A stretch of DNA of 64,000 nt. Source: Cupriavidus taiwanensis. GTDB lineage: Bacteria > Pseudomonadota > Gammaproteobacteria > Burkholderiales > Burkholderiaceae. Both the position numbers and the translations under genes were made by a program. Location: assembly GCF_900249755.1 (NCBI RefSeq), contig NZ_LT976853.1:3088756-3152755 (forward strand), in the 5' to 3' direction. The notes under the pieces were generated by a model. That model had not been told where the DNA came from, did not search any database, and saw only the letters and a list, made by a program, of their open reading frames with translations. Positions 22,944 to 32,516 of this stretch are shown piece after piece (position 1 is the first letter of the stretch; every line of letters begins with the position of its first letter).

Positions 22944-23633
22944 ATGACCCGACGTACCGCCCCAGACCCCACCCGCCTGCGCGAGGAAATCGCCCAGGCC
23001 GCCGCCCGCATGATTGCCGAGGACGGTGCCGACTACGCCACCGCCAAGCGCAAGGCCGCGCGTCAGGTGCTCGGCGAACAACGCGTCCCCGGCGAATGGC
23101 TGCCCGACAACGAGCAGGTCGAAGCCGAGGTGCGCGCCTACCAGGCGCTGTTCCACGCCGACAGCCAGCCGCGCGTGCTGGCGCTGCTGCGCCGGCTGGC
23201 GGTGATGGCCATGCAGGACCTGGCGCCGTTCCGCCCCTACCTGGTGGGCGCCGTGCTCAACGGCACCGCCACGGAACACTCCGATATCTATCTGCAGTGC
23301 TTCTGCGACAGCGCCAAGGACGCGGCGCTGCACCTGATCAACGCCGGTGTCGACTTCGAAACCAGCGAGAGCCGCCACTTCGGCGGCCGCGGCGAGGTCG
23401 AAACGCTTAGCTTCCTGTGGAAGGGCCAGTGGCCAGATCGCCGCGAGGCGCGCCTGCTGGCGGGCGAGGTGCGCGCGGAACTGGGTGCGCCAGTCGGCAT
23501 CCATATAGCACTGTATGATGCCGTCGATGAACGCGGCGCAGTGCGGGCGGACGCCTCCGGGCGCGCGGCACGCGCCGATGTGCAGGCCGTGCAAGCGCTG
23601 CTGGATGCCACGGACGCCGCCGGCAGTGCCTGA
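22944..23633 (+). CDS. Degenerate nucleotidyltransferase-like protein
   Basis: A 229-residue protein that I do not recognise by name but which carries a minimal-nucleotidyltransferase-like core at about residues 96-125: LVGAVLNGTATEHSDIYLQ. In active enzymes this reads GS-x-x-x-G with S-D-I-D; here the Ser of GS is Ala and the second Asp is Tyr, so metal binding is probably lost. The first ~70 residues are helical (EEIAQAAARMIAEDG). It heads the plus-strand run to tlpA, whose start is 33 bases downstream. Function unknown. Confidence 0.75.
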   Translation: MTRRTAPDPTRLREEIAQAAARMIAEDGADYATAKRKAARQVLGEQRVPGEWLPDNEQVEAEVRAYQALFHADSQPRVLALLRRLAVMAMQDLAPFRPYLVGAVLNGTATEHSDIYLQCFCDSAKDAALHLINAGVDFETSESRHFGGRGEVETLSFLWKGQWPDRREARLLAGEVRAELGAPVGIHIALYDAVDERGAVRADASGRAARADVQAVQALLDATDAAGSA

Positions 23634-23665
23634 AGCCCCCGTATATTTACTGGTTCAACCCCTCC

Positions 23666-24214
23666 ATGACTGAAACCGTCGCCCCGCCCGTTCGCCGCTC
23701 CCGCCTCTGGCTGTGGATCGTTGTGGCCGTGATCGCCTGCGCGGCTGGTGCGCTGGCCGGGCACTTCGTGTTCTCGCCCAAGCCCGCCAGCGACCACGCC
23801 GTCGAAACCTTGTTTCAGTCCCGCCTGCCGGATCCGGCCGGAACGGAGCTCGATCTGGGCAAGCTGCGTGGCAAGACCGTCGTGGTCAACTTCTGGGCGC
23901 CGTGGTGCGGGCCGTGCGTCGAGGAAATGCCTGAGCTGACCGCGCTGCATGAGGAGTACAAGCAGCGCCAGGTGGAATTTGTCGGTATCGGCATCGATTC
24001 GGCGGCGAATATCCAGCAGTTCACCCAGAAGGTGCCGGTGGCGTACCCGCTAGCTGTAGCTGGATTTGCCGGAACCGAGCTGTCGCGCAATTTTGGCAAC
24101 AGCGCCGGCGGATTGCCCTACACCGTCGTCATCAGCCCTGACGGGTCCGTGAAGTATCGCAAGATGGGCCGGGTGACGGCGGACGAATTGCGCGCCGTGC
24201 TGCCTCGCACCTGA
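23666..24214 (+). CDS. TlpA/ResA-like membrane-anchored thioredoxin
   Basis: A 182-residue protein with an N-terminal transmembrane anchor (residues 14-36) and a periplasmic thioredoxin-fold domain. The redox motif WCGPC has Cys81 and Cys84, followed by the cis-Pro region GGLPYTVV. It resembles TlpA/ResA proteins that reduce disulfides in the periplasm, often for cytochrome c maturation. No cytochrome genes are adjacent, so the target is open. Confidence 0.9.
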   Translation: MTETVAPPVRRSRLWLWIVVAVIACAAGALAGHFVFSPKPASDHAVETLFQSRLPDPAGTELDLGKLRGKTVVVNFWAPWCGPCVEEMPELTALHEEYKQRQVEFVGIGIDSAANIQQFTQKVPVAYPLAVAGFAGTELSRNFGNSAGGLPYTVVISPDGSVKYRKMGRVTADELRAVLPRT

Positions 24215-24411
24215 CGCTTTCCTGATAGCAACTTCGCTCAACTTCGGTTTTTTCGAAGCTTTTGTCACCGCTGCGCGACTGAATCTGACGAAAGTGCTCA
24301 AAACAGCGCCACGAGCGCGCCGCACGGCGGCAAGCCCTGTATCGCGTGCTAGACAAATCCCTCTAAGCTACGGTAATCTCCGCGCAATTTCGTTGATCTG
24401 GTCGAGCCGCC

Positions 24412-24909
24412 GTGACTGCAACCCGCTCTATCCGTCGCTCACCCCGCTACCGCAAGGTGCTGGTCCTGCACGGGCCTAACCTTAACCTGCTGGGGACGCG
24501 CGAGCCGGAGACCTACGGGCACACGACGCTGGCCGATATCGATACGGCGCTGGCCGAACGTGCGGCAAAAGCCGGCATGTCGCTGGAGACGTTCCAGTCC
24601 AACCACGAAGGGGCGCTGGTCGACCGCATCCACGCCGCGCGTGCGGAAGGGGTCGAGTTCATCATCATCAACCCGGCCGCCTTCACGCATACCAGCGTGG
24701 CGCTGCGCGATGCGCTGGCCGGCGTGGCCATCCCGTTCGTCGAGGTGCACCTGTCGAACGTGCACCGGCGCGAAAGCTTCCGGCACCACTCCTATTTCTC
24801 GGACGTGGCGGTCGGGGTGGTCTGCGGGCTTGGCTGGCAGGGTTACCTGCTGGCGCTGGACTATGTACTGGGCCAGGAGCAGCCCCCACCCGAGAGTTCG
24901 GGGAGCTGA
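24412..24909 (+). CDS. aroQ: Type II 3-dehydroquinate dehydratase
   Basis: A 165-residue dodecameric type II enzyme that dehydrates 3-dehydroquinate to 3-dehydroshikimate. Family motifs are [17 protein letters not shown] (20-36, with the catalytic Arg and Tyr35), the NPAAFTH segment (Asn87, His93) and HLSNVHRRE (113-121). The frame starts at GTG 24412; a shorter GTG start nearer VLVLHGP is possible. It precedes accB/accC, the usual arrangement in many proteobacteria. Confidence 0.95.
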   Translation: MTATRSIRRSPRYRKVLVLHGPNLNLLGTREPETYGHTTLADIDTALAERAAKAGMSLETFQSNHEGALVDRIHAARAEGVEFIIINPAAFTHTSVALRDALAGVAIPFVEVHLSNVHRRESFRHHSYFSDVAVGVVCGLGWQGYLLALDYVLGQEQPPPESSGS

Positions 24910-25076
24910 GCCCCCACAAGGATTTTTTCGACAACCTGCGCGCGCCGCCCGGCGGCCTGCGCCCGTTGGCGTGCCTCGGCACGGCGGGCGCGGATTTCCG
25001 GTGGCCGGCACAACGATTGTTCCGCCACGGCCCGTCCCGGGCAGCGGCGGAAAACCCGATTCAGGAGGATAAAAAG

Positions 25077-25538
25077 ATGGACCTGCGCAAGCTGAAGACG
25101 CTTATCGACCTGGTGGCCGAATCCGGCATCTCCGAGCTGGAAGTCACCGAAGGCGACGGCAAGGTACGCATCGTCAAGCAACCGCCGCAAGTCGTCGCCG
25201 CGCCGATGGCCATGCCGCAGATGCAGGCCCTGCCCGCCGCGCCTGCCGCGGCCCCCGCCGGCGCCGCCGCACCGGCGGCCGAGCCGGTTGCCCAGCTGCC
25301 CGCCGGCCATGTGGTGACCTCGCCGATGGTGGGCACCTTCTACCGTGCCCCGTCGCCGGGCGCCGCACCGTTCGTCAACGTCGGCGACTCGGTCAAGGAA
25401 GGCCAGACCGTCTGCATCATCGAAGCCATGAAGCTGCTCAACGAGATCGAGTGCGACAAGGCCGGCGTGATCAAGGAAATCCTGGTCGAGAACGGCCAGG
25501 CCGTGGAATACGGCCAGCCGCTGTTCGTGATCGGCTGA
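25077..25538 (+). CDS. accB: Biotin carboxyl carrier protein of acetyl-CoA carboxylase
   Basis: A 153-residue carrier. N-terminal assembly part ([16 protein letters not shown]), a flexible Ala/Pro linker (about 40-75), and a C-terminal biotinyl domain with the biotinylated Lys119 in [20 protein letters not shown] ribosome site precedes the ATG. It delivers CO2 from AccC to the carboxyltransferase for malonyl-CoA synthesis. Confidence 0.97.
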   Translation: MDLRKLKTLIDLVAESGISELEVTEGDGKVRIVKQPPQVVAAPMAMPQMQALPAAPAAAPAGAAAPAAEPVAQLPAGHVVTSPMVGTFYRAPSPGAAPFVNVGDSVKEGQTVCIIEAMKLLNEIECDKAGVIKEILVENGQAVEYGQPLFVIG

Positions 25539-25784
25539 TCCTGACCGGCATGCCGGGTCCGAGGCTGCGGCCGGCCGCGCAAGCGGTCCACTGCGGCCCC
25601 TCCCGCGCGGCATGCCACGGCGCTTCCCGCGCCAGGGACGTTGTGGGCTTCGCGGCCCGTTCCGTGCAGTTCCCTGCAGTTCCCGCAGTATCGCGGCCCG
25701 GGTGGCCACCTGCCACCACGGAGCGCGCCCGGCGTGCCATTGCGCCGCGCAGCGGGACCGCTACTGTTCTCGCAGAGAGAGACC
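25539..25784. other. accB-accC spacer
   Basis: An unusually long gap of 246 bases between two genes that are normally close. It contains near-repeats TGCAGTTCCC and GCAGTTCCCGCAG around 25668-25688 and no supported frame. Confidence 0.5.
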
Positions 25785-27137
25785 ATGTTTGAAAAAATTC
25801 TGATCGCGAACCGCGGCGAAATCGCTCTTCGCATCCAGCGCGCCTGCCGCGAACTGGGCATCAAGACGGTCGTGGTGTACTCCGAGGCCGACAAGGAGGC
25901 CAAGTACGTGCGCCTGGCAGATGAAGCCGTCTGCATCGGCCCGGCCCCGTCGCCGCTGTCGTACCTGAACATGCCCGCCATCATCTCGGCCGCCGAGGTG
26001 ACCGACGCGCAGGCCATCCATCCCGGCTACGGCTTCCTGTCCGAGAACTCGGACTTTGCCGAGCGCGTGGAGAAGTCCGGCTTCGTCTTTATCGGCCCGA
26101 CCGCCGACAGCATCCGGCTGATGGGCGACAAGGTCTCGGCCAAGCAGGCCATGATCAAGGCCGGCGTGCCGTGCGTGCCCGGCTCGGACGGCGCGCTGCC
26201 CGACGATCCCAAGGAAATCCTGGCAACGGCGCGCCGCGTCGGCTACCCGGTGATCATCAAGGCCGCCGGCGGCGGCGGCGGCCGCGGCATGCGCGTGGTG
26301 CATACCGAAGCCGCGCTGATCAACGCCGTCAACATGACGCGCGAGGAAGCCGGCCGCGCCTTCGGCAATCCCGAGGTCTACATGGAGAAGTTCCTCGAGA
26401 ACCCGCGCCATGTGGAAATCCAGATCCTGGCCGACCAGCACAAGCAGGCCATCTGGCTGGGCGAGCGCGACTGCTCGATGCAGCGCCGCCACCAGAAGGT
26501 GATCGAGGAAGCCCCCGCGCCGCATATCCCGCGCCGCCTGATCGAGCGCATCGGCGACCGCTGCGCCGAGGCCTGCAAGAAGATGGGCTACCGCGGCGCC
26601 GGCACCTTCGAGTTCCTGTACGAGAACAACGAGTTCTACTTCATCGAGATGAACACGCGCGTGCAGGTCGAGCACCCGGTCACCGAGATGATCACCGGCA
26701 TCGACATCGTGCAGGAGCAGATCCGCATCGCCTTCGGCGAGAAGCTGCGCTTGCGCCAGAAGGACGTGCAGTTCCGCGGCCACGCGATCGAATGCCGCGT
26801 GAACGCCGAGGATCCGTTCAAGTTCACGCCGTCGCCGGGCCGCATCACCGCCTGGCACATGCCCGGCGGCCCCGGTGTGCGGGTGGACTCGCACGCGTAT
26901 GATGGCTATTTCGTCCCGCCCAACTACGATTCGATGATCGGCAAGATCATCACCTACGGCGCCACGCGCGAGCAGGCCATCGCCCGCATGCGCATCGCCC
27001 TGTCGGAGATGGTGGTCGACGGCATCCAGACCAACGTGCCGCTGCATCGCGAGCTGATGATGGACGCCAACTTCGTCGAAGGCGGCACCAGCATCCATTA
27101 TCTCGAGCATCGCCTGGCAGAACGCGCGAAGGCCTGA
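25785..27137 (+). CDS. accC: Biotin carboxylase subunit of acetyl-CoA carboxylase
   Basis: A 450-residue ATP-grasp enzyme that carboxylates the biotin on AccB. It begins [19 protein letters not shown]; the glycine-rich ATP loop [14 protein letters not shown] is near residue 160-175, and [16 protein letters not shown] near 286-300 holds metal and bicarbonate-site residues. GAGAGAGACC precedes the ATG. An open extension upstream in the same frame is non-homologous and rejected. Confidence 0.97.
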   Translation: MFEKILIANRGEIALRIQRACRELGIKTVVVYSEADKEAKYVRLADEAVCIGPAPSPLSYLNMPAIISAAEVTDAQAIHPGYGFLSENSDFAERVEKSGFVFIGPTADSIRLMGDKVSAKQAMIKAGVPCVPGSDGALPDDPKEILATARRVGYPVIIKAAGGGGGRGMRVVHTEAALINAVNMTREEAGRAFGNPEVYMEKFLENPRHVEIQILADQHKQAIWLGERDCSMQRRHQKVIEEAPAPHIPRRLIERIGDRCAEACKKMGYRGAGTFEFLYENNEFYFIEMNTRVQVEHPVTEMITGIDIVQEQIRIAFGEKLRLRQKDVQFRGHAIECRVNAEDPFKFTPSPGRITAWHMPGGPGVRVDSHAYDGYFVPPNYDSMIGKIITYGATREQAIARMRIALSEMVVDGIQTNVPLHRELMMDANFVEGGTSIHYLEHRLAERAKA

Positions 27138-27176
27138 GCATCGGCCTGAGCAACCCGCAGCAACAGAAGGAAGCCC

Positions 27177-28070
27177 GTGGCATTTCAGGAATGTGTGATC
27201 GAAGTGGCGCAGGACCAGGCCGAAGCCTGGTCTGACGCCCTGTTCGACCTCGGCGCGCTGTCGGTCTCGGTGGAAGACGCCGATGCCGACACGCCCGATG
27301 AGCAGCCGTTGTTCGGCGAGCCCGGGCTGGAACCGAAGCAACTCGCGTGGAACCGCTCGCGCGTGGTCGCGCTGTTCGGCGACGACGCCGACCCGGCCGT
27401 GGTGGTGGCAGCCGCCGCCAACCAGCTCGGCATCGACCCGGTGCCGGCTTACCAGCTGCGCGCGGTCGAGGACCAGGACTGGGTGCGGCTGACGCAATCG
27501 CAGTTCGAGCCGATCCGCGTGGGCGAGCGCATCTGGGTGGTGCCGTCGTGGCACGACGCGCCCGAGCCCGACGCCGTGGTGCTTGAGCTGGACCCGGGCC
27601 TGGCCTTCGGCACCGGCAGCCATCCCACCACGCGGCTGTGCATGCAGTGGCTGGAGCAGAACCTGAAGCCGAGCGAAACCGTGCTCGACTACGGCTGCGG
27701 CTCCGGCATCCTGGCGATCGTGGCGCGCAAGCTCGGCGCGGGCGACACGGTCGGCATCGACATCGACCCCAACGCGGTGGAAGCATCGCGCTACAACGCC
27801 GAACGCAACCGCGTCGAGGCGTCGTTCGCGCTGCCGGAATCCGTGTCCGAAGCCAGCTACGACCTGGTGGTCGCCAATATCCTGTCCAATCCGCTCAAGC
27901 TGATGGCCGCGATGCTGAGCGCGCGCGTGCGCGCCGGCGGGCGGCTGGTGCTGTCCGGCGTGCTCGAGCGCCAGGCCGACGAAGTGGCCGCGGCCTACGC
28001 CCCCTGGCTGCCGCTGACGGTGTGGCGCAGCGAGGAAGGCTGGGTCTGCCTGCACGGCACCCGCCCCTGA
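27177..28070 (+). CDS. prmA: Ribosomal protein L11 methyltransferase
   Basis: A 297-residue SAM-dependent enzyme that trimethylates ribosomal protein L11. The N-terminal substrate domain is followed by the linker motif [18 protein letters not shown] and SAM-binding [12 protein letters not shown] around 165-182, and [10 protein letters not shown]. It starts at GTG with AGAAGGAAG upstream. Order accC-prmA is conserved in many proteobacteria. Confidence 0.95.
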   Translation: MAFQECVIEVAQDQAEAWSDALFDLGALSVSVEDADADTPDEQPLFGEPGLEPKQLAWNRSRVVALFGDDADPAVVVAAAANQLGIDPVPAYQLRAVEDQDWVRLTQSQFEPIRVGERIWVVPSWHDAPEPDAVVLELDPGLAFGTGSHPTTRLCMQWLEQNLKPSETVLDYGCGSGILAIVARKLGAGDTVGIDIDPNAVEASRYNAERNRVEASFALPESVSEASYDLVVANILSNPLKLMAAMLSARVRAGGRLVLSGVLERQADEVAAAYAPWLPLTVWRSEEGWVCLHGTRP

Positions 28071-28079
28071 ATCCAACCG

Positions 28080-29480
28080 ATGGCCGCCGTCAAGCTAGTC
28101 ACGCGCTGCCCGGCCTGCCGCACCGCCTTCCGGCTGGTCGCCGACCAGCTGCGCCTGCGCCAGGGACTGGTGCGCTGCGGCCAGTGCGAAACCGTGTTCG
28201 ACGCGCGCGAGCACCTGATCGAGATTCCGCTGCCTGCGGGCAGCACCGCGCCCTCGGCACAGAAGCCGGCGGCCGCGCCCGCGCCTGCCGCCGCGGCCGC
28301 TGAAACCACGGCGCCGCCCGCATCGGCGCCAGCGACGGACGCCCCGACTCCCGCCTTCACCCCGACCATCGACCCCGGCTACGACGTGCCTGCGCTCGAT
28401 GCGCCGACCATGCTGATGTCGTCGCCCGAGGACATGGGCGCGCCGCCGCAGGCGGGCATGGACGATGCCGAGATCGAGCGCGCGCTGCGCGAAGCCAACG
28501 CAGCCGTCGCCGACCGCGATGCGCGCGAGGCGCAGCGCCAGGCTGCTGGCCCGGTCGCCGAAGCGGCGCCGGCGCCGGCACAGCCGCCCGCCCCGGCCAC
28601 CGCGTGGCCGGCGCTCGATCACGGCGCGCTCGATAGCCCGGCCGCGAAACCCGCGGCACCGGCCCCCGCCGCCATCCCCAGCGCGAGCGAATTCCTGCGC
28701 GCGGCATCGGCCGATGAGGCATCCGATGCCGCGCTCTGGCCGGATCACGCGCCGCGCCCGGCTGACCCGGCTCCGGCCGCCGCGCCGCCGACCGCATTGC
28801 CCGGCATCGGCGAGCAGGACGAAGCGCGCGCCGCCGGTCCCGACACCATTGCCAGCGCCACCGGCGGCGCCGTCGCGCGCGAGCAGGCGACGCGCCGCTG
28901 GGTCCGCGCCGAAGCCCCGGCCGGCCCGGTGTTCGCCCCTGACTTCCTGCGGCACGCGCGCGAGCGCGAGCGCGAACGCCAGCCGCGCCGGCCCCTCACA
29001 GTGCCGCGCGCTGCCTGGCGCGTGGCCGCCGTGGTACTCGCCATCGCCGCGCTGTTGCAGCTGGCGTACCTGGGACGCAGCCAGCTCGCCGGACACTTTC
29101 CGATGCTGCGCCCGGCACTCGAGGCGGCCTGCGCACCGCTGGGCTGCACGGTGCCGCCGTGGCGCGACATCGACGCGCTGCGCATCGAGACCTCGCAATT
29201 GCAGCGCCAGGATGAAGGCGGCGACACCTACCTGCTGGCGGTCACGCTGCGCAACCTGGGCCGCGCCAGCACCGCGCTGCCGGCGATCGAACTGGTGATG
29301 ACCGACCTGCAGGACCAGCTGCTGCTGCGCCGGGTGCTGCAGCCCGCGGAATACCTGGAGCCGTCGCAACAGGTCTTCGCCGCGCAGGGCTTGCGCGCGG
29401 GCATGGAGCTGCCGGTTCGGGTACGATTCCGGACGCAGCAGGCGCCAGCCAACTATCGCGTGCTGATTTTTTACCCCTGA
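28080..29480 (+). CDS. Zinc-ribbon/DUF3426 membrane protein
   Basis: A 466-residue protein with an N-terminal MJ0042-type zinc ribbon (Cys10, Cys13, Cys33, Cys36), a long Ala/Pro-rich disordered middle, one transmembrane helix at about 313-332, and a C-terminal DUF3426 domain (TLRNLGRASTALPAIEL). The ribbon would lie in the cytoplasm and DUF3426 in the periplasm. Function is unknown. It begins nine bases after prmA, so the two are co-transcribed. Confidence 0.88.
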   Translation: MAAVKLVTRCPACRTAFRLVADQLRLRQGLVRCGQCETVFDAREHLIEIPLPAGSTAPSAQKPAAAPAPAAAAAETTAPPASAPATDAPTPAFTPTIDPGYDVPALDAPTMLMSSPEDMGAPPQAGMDDAEIERALREANAAVADRDAREAQRQAAGPVAEAAPAPAQPPAPATAWPALDHGALDSPAAKPAAPAPAAIPSASEFLRAASADEASDAALWPDHAPRPADPAPAAAPPTALPGIGEQDEARAAGPDTIASATGGAVAREQATRRWVRAEAPAGPVFAPDFLRHARERERERQPRRPLTVPRAAWRVAAVVLAIAALLQLAYLGRSQLAGHFPMLRPALEAACAPLGCTVPPWRDIDALRIETSQLQRQDEGGDTYLLAVTLRNLGRASTALPAIELVMTDLQDQLLLRRVLQPAEYLEPSQQVFAAQGLRAGMELPVRVRFRTQQAPANYRVLIFYP

Positions 29481-29491
29481 ATTCCTGGCCC

Positions 29492-29520
29492 GCCGCCGGA
29501 CCGAATCCGAGTCCGGCGGC
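29492..29520 (+). other. Perfect hairpin after the DUF3426 gene
   Basis: GCCGCCGGAC and GTCCGGCGGC, 10-bp arms around a nine-base loop, 11 bases after the stop codon. No U tract follows, so it may stabilise or attenuate the message rather than terminate it fully before tpx. Confidence 0.45.
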
Positions 29521-29579
29521 AGGCCGCGCCCCCCGCTCCGGACACGAACCGGAAATCCATCAGATATCAAGGAGTAGAC

Positions 29580-30080
29580 ATGAGCAACGTCACCCTCGGC
29601 GGCAACGCCATCGAAGTCGCAGGCAAGTTCCCGCAAGCCGGCGACAAGGCGCCCGCCTTCTCGCTGGTCGGCAAGGACCTGAAGGACGTCACGCTGGCCG
29701 ACTTCGCCGGCAAGCGCAAGGTGCTGAACATCGTCCCGAGCCTGGATACGCCGGTGTGCCAGGCATCCGCGCGCAAGTTCAACGAGGCAGCCAGCGGCCT
29801 GGCCAACACCGTGGTGCTGACCATCTCCGCCGACCTGCCGTTCGCCATGGGCCGCTTCTGCAGCGCCGAAGGCCTGGCCAACGTGGTGCCGCTGTCGACC
29901 ATGCGCGGCGCCGAGTTCAAGGGCAACTATGGCGTTGACATCAAGACCGGCCCGCTCGCCGGCGTGACCGCCCGCGCCGTGGTGGTGCTCGACGAGAACG
30001 ACACCGTCAAGTACAGCCAGCTGGTGCCCGAGATCAAGACCGAGCCCGACTACGACGCCGCCCTGGCCGCGCTGAAGTAA
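29580..30080 (+). CDS. tpx: Thiol peroxidase
   Basis: A 166-residue atypical 2-Cys peroxiredoxin that reduces hydroperoxides with thioredoxin. Peroxidatic Cys60 is in [15 protein letters not shown] and resolving Cys94 in MGRFCSAEG. Length and motifs match Tpx closely. Ribosome site AAGGAG lies upstream and a good terminator follows 22 bases after the stop. Confidence 0.97.
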   Translation: MSNVTLGGNAIEVAGKFPQAGDKAPAFSLVGKDLKDVTLADFAGKRKVLNIVPSLDTPVCQASARKFNEAASGLANTVVLTISADLPFAMGRFCSAEGLANVVPLSTMRGAEFKGNYGVDIKTGPLAGVTARAVVVLDENDTVKYSQLVPEIKTEPDYDAALAALK

Positions 30081-30102
30081 CCGGCGGCGCGCCTGCGATG
30101 TC

Positions 30103-30143
30103 AGCGGCCGCCCGCAACCACGGGGCGGCCGCTTCTGTTTTCT
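30103..30143 (+). terminator. Intrinsic terminator of tpx
   Basis: AGCGGCCGCCC and GGGCGGCCGCT form an 11-bp stem with a nine-base loop followed by TCTGTTTTCT. Confidence 0.8.
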
Positions 30144-30207
30144 GCATGACTGATTCCGCCCGCAAGGGCTCCGACCCACCCACACCACCCCGACACCTGG
30201 AGAGAGC

Positions 30208-31155
30208 ATGGCCAGCCTGATCTGCGGCTCCGTCGCCTACGACACCATCATGACGTTCGACGGACGCTTCCGCGAACACATCCTGCCGGACCAGATCCAT
30301 ATGCTGAACGTCTCGTTCCTGGTGCCCGGCATGCGCCGCGAGTTCGGCGGTTGCGCCGGCAACATCGCCTATACGCTGAAGATGCTGGGGGGCGATCCGG
30401 TGGTGATGGCCACCGTCGGCGTCGACGCCGAACCCTACCTGGAATACCTGCGCAAGCTGGAGATCCCCACCGGCCACATCCGCGTGCTGCCGGAGACCTT
30501 CACCGCGCAGGCGATGATCACCACCGACCTGGACAACAACCAGATCACCGCCTTCCACCCTGGCGCAATGAGCCAGTCGCAGCTGAACCATGTCAAGCAA
30601 GCGCTGGGCGGCGCCCAGGCGCCGAGCCTTGGCATCGTCGCGCCCGACAGCCGCGAAGGCATGCTGCACCATGCGCGCCAGTTCGCCGAGGCCGGCGTGC
30701 CCTTCATCTTCGACCTGGGCCAGGCCATGCCGCTGTTCAACGGCGACGACCTCCGCGAGTTCGTTGAACTCGCCAGTTACGTGACAGTCAATGACTACGA
30801 GGCGCAGGTCCTGCTGTCCCGCACCGCGTGGACCAGCGCCGAGGTTGCCGCCAAGGTCCGTGCCTTCATCGTCACGCACGGCGAACGCGGCGCCAGCATC
30901 TTTGCCGATGGCCGCCAGCACGCGATCCCGGCCGTTGCGGCCGAGCGCATCGTCGACCCGACCGGCTGTGGCGACGCCTTCCGCGGCGGCCTGCTCTACG
31001 GCATTGAAAACGGATTAGACTGGGAAACGACCGGCCGCCTGGCATCGCTGATGGGGTCGGTCAAGATCGCGCAGCAGGGTCCGCAGAACCACTGGTTGTC
31101 GCGCGAGGAAATCGGCAACCGGTTCCAGTCTGCATTCGGGTACCGCTACGCCTGA
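30208..31155 (+). CDS. PfkB-family carbohydrate/nucleoside kinase
   Basis: A 315-residue ribokinase-like enzyme. The N-terminal GGCAGNIAYTLKMLGGDP signature and the C-terminal DPTGCGDAFRGGLLYGIENG (catalytic Asp and anion hole) are present. Homologs of this length with ASLICGSVAYDTIM at the start are annotated as adenosine kinase or sugar kinase. The substrate is not settled. GGAGAGAGC gives a strong ribosome site. Confidence 0.9.
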   Translation: MASLICGSVAYDTIMTFDGRFREHILPDQIHMLNVSFLVPGMRREFGGCAGNIAYTLKMLGGDPVVMATVGVDAEPYLEYLRKLEIPTGHIRVLPETFTAQAMITTDLDNNQITAFHPGAMSQSQLNHVKQALGGAQAPSLGIVAPDSREGMLHHARQFAEAGVPFIFDLGQAMPLFNGDDLREFVELASYVTVNDYEAQVLLSRTAWTSAEVAAKVRAFIVTHGERGASIFADGRQHAIPAVAAERIVDPTGCGDAFRGGLLYGIENGLDWETTGRLASLMGSVKIAQQGPQNHWLSREEIGNRFQSAFGYRYA

Positions 31156-31193
31156 CCTGCGGCCGGCGCGTGGCGAATTTTTCGGGAACTGAG

Positions 31194-31670
31194 ATGAACA
31201 ACAAGCTACGCGGCGGCACGCTTGCCGTCCTTGGGGCCGCCCTGGCCGCCACCCTGGCGGCCGGCTGCGCCACGCAATCCAATTCCAACAGCGTCTACGG
31301 CACCGGCCAGGCGCAGCGCGAGCAGACCGTGCGCTACGGCGTGGTCGAAGGCATCCGCGAGGTCACCATCCAGGGCAACCAGAGCGGCGCCGGCACGCTG
31401 GCCGGCGGCGCCATCGGCGGCATCGCGGCGGGCAGCACCATCGGCGGCGGCAACGGCGCGGTGGCGGCCGGCATTCTGGGCGCGGTGCTGGGCGGCATCG
31501 CCGGCAGCGCGGCGGAGAACAAGATCAACCAGCGCCGCGCGCTGGAGATCACCGTGCGGCTGGACAACGGCGAGATGCGCGCGATCACGCAGGAAGCCGA
31601 CGAAGCCTTCCGCCCCGGCGAACGGGTGCGGCTGCTGTCCTCGGGCGGCGTGACCCGCGTCACCCACTGA
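31194..31670 (+). CDS. Glycine-zipper 2TM outer-membrane lipoprotein
   Basis: A 158-residue SlyB/Pcp-like lipoprotein. The lipobox LAAGC ends at Cys25. The central glycine zipper (GAIGGIAAGSTIGGGNGAVAAGILGAVLGGIAG) is followed by a conserved tail ITVRLDNGEMRAITQEADEAFRPGERVRLL. It probably sits in the outer membrane and stabilises the envelope. Start set at the ATG after GGGAACTGAG; an earlier GTG would bury the signal peptide. Confidence 0.9.
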   Translation: MNNKLRGGTLAVLGAALAATLAAGCATQSNSNSVYGTGQAQREQTVRYGVVEGIREVTIQGNQSGAGTLAGGAIGGIAAGSTIGGGNGAVAAGILGAVLGGIAGSAAENKINQRRALEITVRLDNGEMRAITQEADEAFRPGERVRLLSSGGVTRVTH

Positions 31671-31704
31671 CGGCCCGGCAGCTCGTCACCTAAGGCGCAC
31701 CGCA

Positions 31705-31739
31705 AGCGCCGCACCCGCAAGGGCGCGGCGCTTTTTCTT
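31705..31739 (+). terminator. Intrinsic terminator of lipoprotein gene
   Basis: AGCGCCGC and GCGGCGCT form an 8-bp stem around 12 bases, followed by TTTTCTTT. Confidence 0.8.
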
Positions 31740-31788
31740 TGGCCGCCCGGCATTCCTGCCTTGCCGTGGCCCGGCCCGCGCGCCCATG

Positions 31789-31821
31789 AAAAAACCCGCC
31801 GGGCGGTTGCCATCGGCGGGT
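31789..31821 (-). terminator. Intrinsic terminator downstream of the histone H1-like gene
   Basis: On the minus strand ACCCGCCG-N12-CGGCGGGT is followed by a run of T. It lies about 120 bases after the stop codon, after four other hairpins. Confidence 0.85.
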
Positions 31822-31823
31822 CG

Positions 31824-31908
31824 GCAAGACCAGGTGTCTTGCGGACCGGATACGCGGTATCCGGTCATGCAGGCACGACTTGCGTGCCGTTGTGGTTCCT
31901 TGCGGAAC
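31824..31908 (-). ncRNA. Tandem hairpin array in the 3' region of the histone-like gene
   Basis: Four hairpins in 85 bases, read on the minus strand: GTTCC-GCAA-GGAAC (31895-31908, GNRA-type loop), GGCACG-N5-CGTGCC (31871-31887), GACCGGATAC-CGC-GTATCCGGTC (31844-31866, 10 bp) and GCAAGAC-N5-GTCTTGC (31824-31842), then the intrinsic terminator. The word CGCAAG recurs in several elements. This could be a stable 3'-UTR, a 3'-derived small RNA, or an independent small RNA. No dedicated promoter was identified. Confidence 0.5.
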
Positions 31909-31937
31909 GGGTAGGATCCACGCCGTGGCGGCGCAGC

Positions 31938-32516
31938 TTACGGACGGTTGCCCGTCGGGAACGGCCAGGCAGCAGCCGGGTTCAGCGCGGTCTTGGCAGC
32001 CGAAGCGGGAGCAACGGCAGGGGCCGCGGCAGGCTTGGCGGCAGCCTTCTTGGCAGCCGGCTTCTTGGCGGCAGCCTTCTTGGCGGCCGGCTTCTTCGCA
32101 GCAGCCTTCTTGGCCGGTGCAGCCTTCTTGGCAGCGGCCTTCTTGGCGGGCGCCTTCTTGGCGGCTGCCTTCTTGGCCGGTGCTGCCTTCTTGGCGGCGA
32201 CCTTCTTCACCGCGGCCTTCTTGGCCGGTGCTGCCTTCTTGGCTGCAACCTTCTTGGTCGCGACCTTCTTGGCGGCTACCTTTTTCACTGCGGCCTTCTT
32301 GGCCGGTGCCTTCTTGGCGGCTGCCTTCTTGGCCGGTGCGGCCTTCTTGGCGGCGACCTTCTTCACCGCGGCCTTCTTGGCCGGTGCCTTCTTGGCGGCT
32401 GCCTTCTTGGCGGCCGGTGCAGCCTTCTTGGCGGCGACCTTCTTCACAGCAGCCTTCTTGGCGGCCGGCTTGGCGGCCTTCTTAGCCGCCGGCTTTTTCT
32501 TTGCAGCAGTTGCCAT
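31938..32516 (-). CDS. Histone H1-like DNA-binding protein
   Basis: A 192-residue, extremely Lys/Ala-rich protein like eukaryotic H1 tails and bacterial AlgP/HctB/Bph1 proteins. Nearly the whole chain is made of degenerate AAKK, APAKK and AAVKKV units, repeating in blocks of about 26 residues, and a short non-repetitive tail ends PFPTGNRP. It would bind DNA non-specifically and help compact the nucleoid. GAAGGAGTTATCC is a good ribosome site. The repeats can expand or contract by slippage, so length may vary between strains. Confidence 0.88.
   Translation of the reverse strand: MATAAKKKPAAKKAAKPAAKKAAVKKVAAKKAAPAAKKAAAKKAPAKKAAVKKVAAKKAAPAKKAAAKKAPAKKAAVKKVAAKKVATKKVAAKKAAPAKKAAVKKVAAKKAAPAKKAAAKKAPAKKAAAKKAAPAKKAAAKKPAAKKAAAKKPAAKKAAAKPAAAPAVAPASAAKTALNPAAAWPFPTGNRP

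Noticed and set aside
31938-32516. Repeats as a CRISPR array or satellite
   Set aside because: The repeats are in-frame Lys/Ala codons without unique spacers.
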